NCBI RefSeq assembly: GCF_001050015.1
Contig: NZ_CVTB01000001.1
Coordinates: 1-10,948, forward strand
Origin: Mycolicibacterium malmesburyense
Lineage (GTDB): Bacteria; Actinomycetota; Actinomycetes; Mycobacteriales; Mycobacteriaceae
Length of the DNA: 10,948 bases
Direction of reading: 5' to 3'
The notes under the pieces are model-generated. The model saw only the letters and a list, made by a program, of their open reading frames with translations, ran no database searches and had not been told where the DNA came from. Position numbers and translations under genes: made by a program. This document shows positions 6,483-10,948 of the stretch, one piece after another; positions within the stretch are counted from its first letter, which is position 1, and every line of letters begins with the position of its first letter.

Positions 6483-6947
6483 TCAGCTGCGCGTCCATAC
6501 ACAATCGCCGCTGAGTTCGATCAGGAACATCCTCGCCGGCACGTCGAACTGCAGCGGTTGACCCGCATCCCCCTCGACGATAGACGGTGCACTCAGTTCG
6601 CCGGGGCTGACGACGATCTGCTGCTGCGCGCGGCATCTCGTGCTCGAATCCCGCGGCGTGCCGGTCCAATTGCCGGCCGCCATGTCGGGATTGCGCATGC
6701 CTTGCCCGTGCAGTTTCAGCGGCGATGTCACGCTCACCCACCGATCGGCGGGCGGCTGCGGACCACGCACGCCCTGCCACGCTCCGCCCCGGCACACCGA
6801 CAGCGTGTCGGCGCCGGGCAAGTGGGTCATGGCACCCTCGAGTTCCGCCGTGCACTGGCCGGTCTGCGGCGGCGGGGCCGGGTCCGCACACGCGATGGGC
6901 GCACCGACGAGTGCGACCAGAATGCCGACGAGTGCCACTCTCAACAC
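6483..6947 (-). CDS. Secreted cysteine-containing mycobacterial protein, function unknown
   Basis: 154 aa starting at GTG 6947, one base after the stop of the DUF4185 gene (TGA-c-GTG); AAGG lies 6 nt upstream of the GTG, inside the end of that gene, so the two are translationally coupled. The N-terminus MLRVALVGILVALVGA is a signal sequence, and ACADP (19-23) gives a likely signal-peptidase cleavage after Ala21, the common mycobacterial pattern. Cys20 does not sit in a good lipobox. The mature part contains QCTAELEGAMTHLPGA and cysteines near 32, 52, 105 and 149 that could form two disulfides. No catalytic motif is recognised. Position and coupling suggest it works outside the cell together with the DUF4185 protein. 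An internal GTG three codons on is an alternative start that barely changes the protein. Confidence 0.8.
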   Translation of the reverse strand: MLRVALVGILVALVGAPIACADPAPPPQTGQCTAELEGAMTHLPGADTLSVCRGGAWQGVRGPQPPADRWVSVTSPLKLHGQGMRNPDMAAGNWTGTPRDSSTRCRAQQQIVVSPGELSAPSIVEGDAGQPLQFDVPARMFLIELSGDCVWTRS

Positions 6948-6948
6948 G

Positions 6949-9297
6949 TCACACCTTGCTCAGGTCCGTCTTCATCATCATCACGTTGTAGGAGTCCCAC
7001 AACGACAGGTTCCAGTACAGGTCGGTGCCGGTGCCCTGGGTCGACGGCGACCACGGATGCATCATCGGCGCGTAGATGCCGCCGGGCTGCTGTTTCATCA
7101 AGACCTTTGGTTTCGACCACGTCCCCTGTGGGGTGTCCGACGTGCGCATCACGATGTTGTTCAACTGGTCGCCGTGCAGAACCACATACTTGTCGAGCTG
7201 CTTGTTGTACTGCACGGACATCTCGCTGACCTGGTTGCCGGCGGCAGCTGCACCACAGGAGCCCTTCTCCACCCCGAAGACGACCGTAGCGGCAGATGGG
7301 TCGTTCTTGACCCAGCCGGTGCCTCCGAAGAGGCCAGTAGTCTCACCGCTCCAATACTCATACTTGCTCAAGTCCAGGATGTCTGCTTCCGGTACCCGCG
7401 CGAGATATGCCGCCCCTTGACGGCCGTTGGGGGTGCCATACGCGTAGACATAGCCGTCATCGCCACGGACGAATGCCATCTGCTGGAAGTTCTGGTTCCC
7501 GCTCCACGGTTGGTTGTAGCGGACGGTTTCCGGTGCGACATGGAAGGTTTCGCCGTTGTCGTCGGACCACGCGATCGCCGAGTAGTTCGTAGTCCACTGA
7601 CCCGGCGCCCCCCACTGGGTCACCGACATGAAGCTCACGTACTGGACGACGCCGTACCGTGAGTCCTCCACGGGCACCGCGATGCCCGCCGTGGGGATCA
7701 GTGTTATCCCCGCAGGCAAACCTTCGGGCCAGATGACCTGCCTGGCTCTGGTCGGGAAGCCGTCGGGACCCAGCGGCGCCCCGCCGAACATGTCGCCGTT
7801 GTACCACTCGCCGTCGGGGATCTCCATGCCGTTCGCGAGGTACCAGTCTTGACTCCGCATGATGATGTTGGAACGCCAGTCCTGCGACATGTTGCCGTCG
7901 AAGAAGGTGTCGCCGAAGGCGATCAGGACCTGCCGGCGTTCGATCTCCGGGGTGTTGGGGTCGTCCTCCACGATGCCGTTGTCCCACATGATCCCGAGGT
8001 CCGTGCCACCGACGGAGAAGCGGTCGACGGTGTTGGCCAGCAGCGGATCGCCGGGGTACACGTTGGGGCCGGTCACCCAGGAGACGAATTGTGTCGAAGG
8101 GCTCACCTGCGGATTGGCCCAGGGCGAGAACTGCGGGGTGAAGGGTTCCTCGGCCGCCAGCGCCATCCTGGCCACCGGATCGGCCACCATGAGCGTCGGG
8201 GTCATCACCGTCGGCGTGGTGGTGGGCCGGCCCGTCAGCGCCGCGAAGAAGTTTTCGAACTCCCGGCGCGCGAACGCGAGCAGGCCCCAGATCAGCGGCG
8301 GCTGCGCGGGTGACGTCGGCGCCGTGCCGGCCAGCGGGTCGAGGATAAAGTTGATCGTGTTGGTGACGAGATTGGTCACCGCCGTGAACAGGTTCGCGGG
8401 GGCGGCCGGCGCCAATGTCGTTGGCCGATAAGCGGCCATCATCGGCGACATGTTGTACATGGCCCCCGAGGCAAGTGACCGTGCGTCGGCGAAGACGACG
8501 TAGTTAGTAGCCTCTTCGACCATCGCGGCCGGATCGGTGAGCGACTGTTCGGCGCCCGCATTCGTCGTGGTGCCCATCCGTTCCGTCGCGGTGTTGAATG
8601 CCCCCTCGGGCTTCGACGGCGACGTCGGATCCGATTCGCCTATGTCGGAGTCCTTTTCGGCCGTCGCCGTCGTCGTCGGCTCGGGCGTCGACGTCGGTTC
8701 GGCCGTTGGGGTCGGCTCGGCGGTCGGCGTCGGCTTGGCCGTTGGGGTCGGTTCGGCGGTCGGCGTCGCCGGTTGCGTCGCCGTCGGCGTCGCGGTCGGC
8801 TCCGCCGTCGGCGTAGAAGTGGGCTTTGGCTTCTCGGCGGTTGCGGTCGCTGCCGCCTCGTCTTCGGCTTTTTCTTTCTCTTCGTCTTCGTCGGTCGTAC
8901 TGCGCGACGATCCGGTGTTGGTCTGGGCACTGACCGTCACACCGCCGGTGACCGTCCTCGTTCGTGTCGTCGTGTCGGACCCACCGGAATCGGCGTCGTC
9001 ATCGTCGTCATCGTCGTCGTCGTCATCGTCGGCCTTTGTCGATGTCGACGTGGACGGGGAAGTCGAGGCAGACCCCGCGGTTCCGGCTCCTGACGCCGCA
9101 GCGTCGCTCGTGCCGGCGCCACCCGTCGTGCCGGTGGCGCCGGTCGCCCCGGCCGAGGATTCCGAATTCGCGGACTTGTCGGAACCGGAGTCGGTGCTGT
9201 CGGCGACGGCGTACCCGTGCCCGACGGCGATCGCGGTCCCCACCCCCATCACGATGGCCAGTCCCCCGACGCGACCAACGTGCCTTGCTGCGCCCAT
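6949..9297 (-). CDS. Large secreted DUF4185 protein, possible cell-wall arabinan hydrolase
   Basis: 782 aa from ATG 9297, with GGAGGGG (9302-9308) just upstream. Layout: signal sequence 1-32 of the mycobacterial GRVGGLA...ADS type; Ser/Thr/Gly-rich region 33-88; twelve Asp in a row 90-101; charged region 135-150; Pro/Thr/Glu/Ala repeat stalk about 156-215; a conserved mycobacterial module about 255-385 with DPLAGTAPTSPAQPP (320-334); and a DUF4185 domain from about 405 to the end. In the domain GGTDLG (430-435) and AFGDTFFDG (460-468) carry acidic residues in family-typical places. As I recall, DUF4185 members have been shown to be endo-D-arabinofuranosidases (CAZy GH183) that cut mycobacterial arabinan; activity here is inferred. 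The disordered stalk may hold the enzyme in or across the cell envelope. It leads a two-gene unit with the 154-aa secreted protein. Confidence 0.9.
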   Translation of the reverse strand: MGAARHVGRVGGLAIVMGVGTAIAVGHGYAVADSTDSGSDKSANSESSAGATGATGTTGGAGTSDAAASGAGTAGSASTSPSTSTSTKADDDDDDDDDDDDADSGGSDTTTRTRTVTGGVTVSAQTNTGSSRSTTDEDEEKEKAEDEAAATATAEKPKPTSTPTAEPTATPTATQPATPTAEPTPTAKPTPTAEPTPTAEPTSTPEPTTTATAEKDSDIGESDPTSPSKPEGAFNTATERMGTTTNAGAEQSLTDPAAMVEEATNYVVFADARSLASGAMYNMSPMMAAYRPTTLAPAAPANLFTAVTNLVTNTINFILDPLAGTAPTSPAQPPLIWGLLAFARREFENFFAALTGRPTTTPTVMTPTLMVADPVARMALAAEEPFTPQFSPWANPQVSPSTQFVSWVTGPNVYPGDPLLANTVDRFSVGGTDLGIMWDNGIVEDDPNTPEIERRQVLIAFGDTFFDGNMSQDWRSNIIMRSQDWYLANGMEIPDGEWYNGDMFGGAPLGPDGFPTRARQVIWPEGLPAGITLIPTAGIAVPVEDSRYGVVQYVSFMSVTQWGAPGQWTTNYSAIAWSDDNGETFHVAPETVRYNQPWSGNQNFQQMAFVRGDDGYVYAYGTPNGRQGAAYLARVPEADILDLSKYEYWSGETTGLFGGTGWVKNDPSAATVVFGVEKGSCGAAAAGNQVSEMSVQYNKQLDKYVVLHGDQLNNIVMRTSDTPQGTWSKPKVLMKQQPGGIYAPMMHPWSPSTQGTGTDLYWNLSLWDSYNVMMMKTDLSKV
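8653..8832 (-). repeat. Degenerate 18-bp coding repeat (AEPTPT-like) in the DUF4185 gene
   Basis: Residues about 156-215 are near-tandem variants of a six-residue unit such as AEPTPT, AKPTPT and AEPTST. The bases repeat with an 18-bp period but are not exact copies. A rigid extended or O-mannosylated linker is likely, since Thr/Pro-rich secreted mycobacterial segments are often mannosylated. Confidence 0.8.
8995..9030 (-). repeat. Poly-aspartate trinucleotide tract (12 Asp codons)
   Basis: Twelve consecutive GAC/GAT codons encode Asp 90-101. GAC and GAT are mixed, which would slow slippage, but the tract is still a simple repeat likely to vary between strains. It gives a strongly acidic patch on a secreted protein, possibly metal-binding. 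Confidence 0.9.
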
Positions 9298-9347
9298 GCT
9301 TCCCCTCCGAAGTAAATCCCCCGCCCGGTTGGAGCAATCTAATCGCA

Positions 9348-9376
9348 GTTATGGGGGGCTACAGCAAAATCGGCAA
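9348..9376 (-). promoter_or_regulatory. Candidate promoter for the DUF4185 unit
   Basis: On the minus strand TTGCCG (9371-9376) and CATAAC (9348-9353) are separated by 17 nt, with 4 matches each to the -35 and -10 consensus. Transcription would begin near 9341, about 44 nt before the ATG. The rest of 9298-9458 holds nothing else I can support. Confidence 0.35.
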
Positions 9377-9458
9377 ATGTCTCATTCGCAACACCTGTCA
9401 GTGCAGTCATCGCCGTGGAGGGGTTTTGCGTTACTGGTTGTCTGGGGAGCTATCGACG

Positions 9459-9827
9459 CTACGATCGGATGCCGGCCTTGTGCAGAGCCTTCTCGTAGAG
9501 CCCGAAAGCGTCTTCCAAGCCGTCGTTGACCCAGGCGTCGACCATTCCGACTCTGTCGGCCACCAACTGCACCTGGTTCACGAACTGCTGGAAGTCGGCG
9601 TCGCGGCGCAGCGCGTCGATCTGTTCTTTCGACCCTTGGATCAGGACGAACCCACCGAGCTCGATGCTCTGCGGGCTCAGAATTGCGACGTCATAGCGCT
9701 CGATCAGGCCATCACGCAGGAGCCGGGCGCCGTAGCCCTCGAGAGACTCCCGAAAGAATTCGAGCGCTTGCACTTCGCGTCCGCGGGTGGGAATCCCCCA
9801 CGCGATCCAGATCCCTGCTTCAGCCAT
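9459..9827 (-). CDS. Conserved hypothetical 122-aa protein
   Basis: 122 aa from ATG 9827, beginning MAEAGIWIAWGIPTRGREVQ. A longer in-frame start exists but would run back through the tRNA-Asn gene and adds unlikely, Arg/Pro-rich sequence, so the shorter start is chosen; the ribosome site is weak (GATGGG). The sequence mixes hydrophobic strands (IWIAWG, YDVAIL, GGFVLIQGS) with charged helices (EVQALEFFRESL, KEQIDALRRDADFQQFVNQV), which suggests a small alpha/beta fold, possibly of the ferredoxin-like dimeric kind. There is no signal peptide, membrane segment or recognised catalytic motif. It lies 74 nt downstream of the tRNA on the same strand. Function unknown. Confidence 0.8.
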   Translation of the reverse strand: MAEAGIWIAWGIPTRGREVQALEFFRESLEGYGARLLRDGLIERYDVAILSPQSIELGGFVLIQGSKEQIDALRRDADFQQFVNQVQLVADRVGMVDAWVNDGLEDAFGLYEKALHKAGIRS

Positions 9828-9901
9828 GCGCCCATCATGCGCTGCGAGAGGTGGGATGGGATGTCTCGACACGGCCGAGCAACCGAAAGTCGTAATGCCT
9901 G

Positions 9902-9974
<73 letters not shown>

Positions 9975-10013
9975 CTGCTCTCCCGCATCTCGCTGTGTGC
10001 GGGACGGGGGTTG

Positions 10014-10044
10014 ACTCTAGCGTACGTGTCGGCGGGGTTGCCAA
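10014..10044 (-). promoter_or_regulatory. Candidate promoter for tRNA-Asn
   Basis: On the minus strand TTGGCA (10039-10044) and TAGAGT (10014-10019) are 19 nt apart, upstream of the tRNA with about 33 nt from the expected start to the mature 5' end. The spacing is longer than ideal; TACGCT a few bases upstream is an alternative -10. Confidence 0.35.
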
Positions 10045-10119
10045 TACGCCGCCTCCGCTCGCGCTCTCAGGTGCGTGAGGCAGGATGGAAGACAACGCAC
10101 CACTGCTGGAAGGGACCCC

Positions 10120-10374
10120 GTGATCGGGTATTTCGTCGTATTGGGTGTCGGCTACGTGCTCGGCTCGAAGGCCGGCCGGCGCCGATATGAGCAGATCGCC
10201 GGAACTTACAAGGCGGTCACCGAGAGCCCCGCGGCCAAAGCCGTGCTCGACGCAGGACGCCGCAAGATCGCCGACCGGGTTTCGCCGGATCCACCCTTGG
10301 TCAAGCTGACCGAGATCGACAACGGCACCGAGGTCATCGGGCCGGAGACCGCGCAGGTGAGAAAGGTCCGCTAG
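10120..10374 (+). CDS. Small conserved membrane-associated protein, Rv2342-like (YtxH-like start)
   Basis: 84 aa from GTG 10120, with GGAAGGGA (10108-10115) just upstream. A longer in-frame GTG at 10075 lacks a ribosome site, and the chosen length agrees with the roughly 85 aa of M. tuberculosis Rv2342, which as I recall lies beside dnaG. The N-terminus IGYFVVLGVGYVLGSKAGRR is a short membrane-seeking segment followed by GSKAGRRRYEQI, the pattern seen in many actinobacterial YtxH-like proteins. The rest (about 24-84) is hydrophilic with an Ala/Lys-rich helix. Likely an inner-membrane-anchored small protein of unknown role. It is convergent with the next gene, stop codons 18 nt apart. Confidence 0.85.
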   Translation: MIGYFVVLGVGYVLGSKAGRRRYEQIAGTYKAVTESPAAKAVLDAGRRKIADRVSPDPPLVKLTEIDNGTEVIGPETAQVRKVR

Positions 10375-10392
10375 GGCGGCTATCTGGTAGGG

Positions 10393-10689
10393 CTAAAAGC
10401 CTGTGCCGTTGCCGTAGATACGGCCCGGAAGCATCGGGCCGGTGCTGACGCCGGCCCCGTCGGGCCCGTAGAGGCCGAACGACGGCGTACCGACATTGAC
10501 GCCGTTACCGTTCGAGACGCCCAGGCAGTGGCCGTCTTCCTTGTTCCCGAACCAGGCCAGGCACTGGCTCAGGGGCTGGCTCGCATCGGATTCAGCCAGC
10601 ACGGAGGCCGCGAACGGTGCGGCGACCGCGGCCACCGCGAACGCGCCTGCGGCGACGAACCGCCGCGCCCGTTTGTTGGTCGATGTCAC
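10393..10689 (-). CDS. Small secreted mycobacterial protein, function unknown
   Basis: 98 aa from GTG 10689, placed by GGAAGG 7 nt upstream; a longer in-frame start at 10734 and a GTG two codons upstream have poorer spacing. Residues VTSTNKRARRF then a hydrophobic Ala/Val stretch to SVLAES form a signal peptide with likely cleavage after about residue 32. The mature 65 aa are rich in Gly and Asn, with two cysteines (SQCLAWFG and DGHCLGVS) that could form one disulfide, and end GRIYGNGTGF. No catalytic motif is seen. A TATACA -10-like element (10719-10724) and a 5-bp hairpin with a GGGA loop (10705-10718) lie in the 64-nt gap after dnaG, so it may have its own promoter. It is on the dnaG strand just downstream of it. 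Confidence 0.8.
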   Translation of the reverse strand: MTSTNKRARRFVAAGAFAVAAVAAPFAASVLAESDASQPLSQCLAWFGNKEDGHCLGVSNGNGVNVGTPSFGLYGPDGAGVSTGPMLPGRIYGNGTGF

Positions 10690-10753
10690 GTGCACGCCTT
10701 CCTGACCGTTCCCACGGTTGTATAGCGCGTTCACCTTATCGCGTTACCGCCGA

Positions 10754-10948
10754 CTACGCAGAGATGTCGTCTCCGCTCGCCTGCTCGAGCAGGCTGCGGC
10801 GATACGCCTCCATCGCGACCAGGTCCCCGAACAGCGCGTGGTATTCGTCGCCCTGTTCGACCGGCGACATCCGCTGGAGTTTGGACTTGACCTCGGCGAT
10901 CTGGCGCCCGACCCACACTTCCTGCAGGCGGGCCAGCACCCCGCCGAT
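10754..10948 (-). CDS. dnaG: DNA primase DnaG, C-terminal end (continues beyond right edge)
   Basis: The last 64 residues of a longer protein; the frame is open to the window edge, and the stop is at 10754-10756. The segment is a charged helical hairpin (VGRQIAEVKSKLQRM, then DEYHALFGDLVAMEAYRRSL) matching the C-terminal helicase-interacting end of mycobacterial primases, which lay RNA primers for chromosome replication. The call rests on this resemblance and on the local order tRNA-Asn, Rv2342-like gene, dnaG that I recall from M. tuberculosis. Zinc-binding and TOPRIM domains are outside the window. Confidence 0.8.
   Translation of the reverse strand: MGGVLARLQEVWVGRQIAEVKSKLQRMSPVEQGDEYHALFGDLVAMEAYRRSLLEQASGDDISA

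Noticed and set aside
6640..7662. 340-codon plus-strand open frame
   Set aside because: Lies opposite the secreted-protein unit, whose frames have signal peptides and domain matches.
8653..8832. Possible CRISPR or intergenic repeat array
   Set aside because: The repeats are short, degenerate, without unique spacers, and code for a Pro/Thr stalk.
8537..9529. 330-codon plus-strand frame rich in GSAVGVGSAVGV repeats
   Set aside because: Looks like a repeat protein but is simply the reverse reading of the AEPTPT stalk and Asp tract of the DUF4185 gene.

Overview
The window looks like a chromosomal segment of a nontuberculous Mycobacterium/Mycolicibacterium. Evidence: high G+C coding with many GTG starts, a tRNA-Asn beside a DnaG C-terminus as I recall from the asnT-Rv2342-dnaG neighbourhood of M. 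tuberculosis, mycobacterial signal peptides ending ...ADP, and a large secreted DUF4185 protein with a typical mycobacterial N-terminus. The species cannot be fixed from sequence alone. LEFT (1-6369), accessory and secondary-metabolite-like: the 5' end of a nonribosomal peptide synthetase (NRPS) runs off the left edge on the minus strand; it shows a complete condensation domain and the first residues of an adenylation domain. Divergent from it is a two-gene ABC exporter (ATPase and 543-aa permease) of the Rv1218c/Rv1217c 'polyketide antibiotic exporter' type. Then come an unannotated-looking 55-aa ORF with an excellent ribosome binding site, a stretch that reads like a frameshifted P450-type ferredoxin remnant, and a complete cytochrome P450. 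Together they suggest the edge of a nonribosomal (lipo)peptide locus: NRPS makes, P450 oxidises, ABC pump exports. That functional link is inference from proximity. MIDDLE (6483-9297), minus strand: a two-gene unit for secreted proteins, a 782-aa DUF4185 protein (family associated with D-arabinan hydrolysis) with a 12-Asp tract and a Pro/Thr/Glu/Ala repeat stalk, followed after 1 nt by a 154-aa secreted cysteine-containing protein of unknown role. RIGHT (9459-10948), conserved core-like: a 122-aa hypothetical protein, tRNA-Asn(GTT), an 84-aa Rv2342-like small membrane protein, a 98-aa small secreted protein and the C-terminal end of DNA primase (dnaG), which runs off the right edge. The tRNA lies with its 3' end facing the accessory side. 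Regulatory structure is concentrated in the NRPS/ABC divergent gap (promoter pair, 9-bp hairpin in the NRPS leader, overlapping palindromes) and just upstream of the P450 (7-bp dyad over a -10-like element). No integrase, transposase, insertion sequence or CRISPR array was seen.
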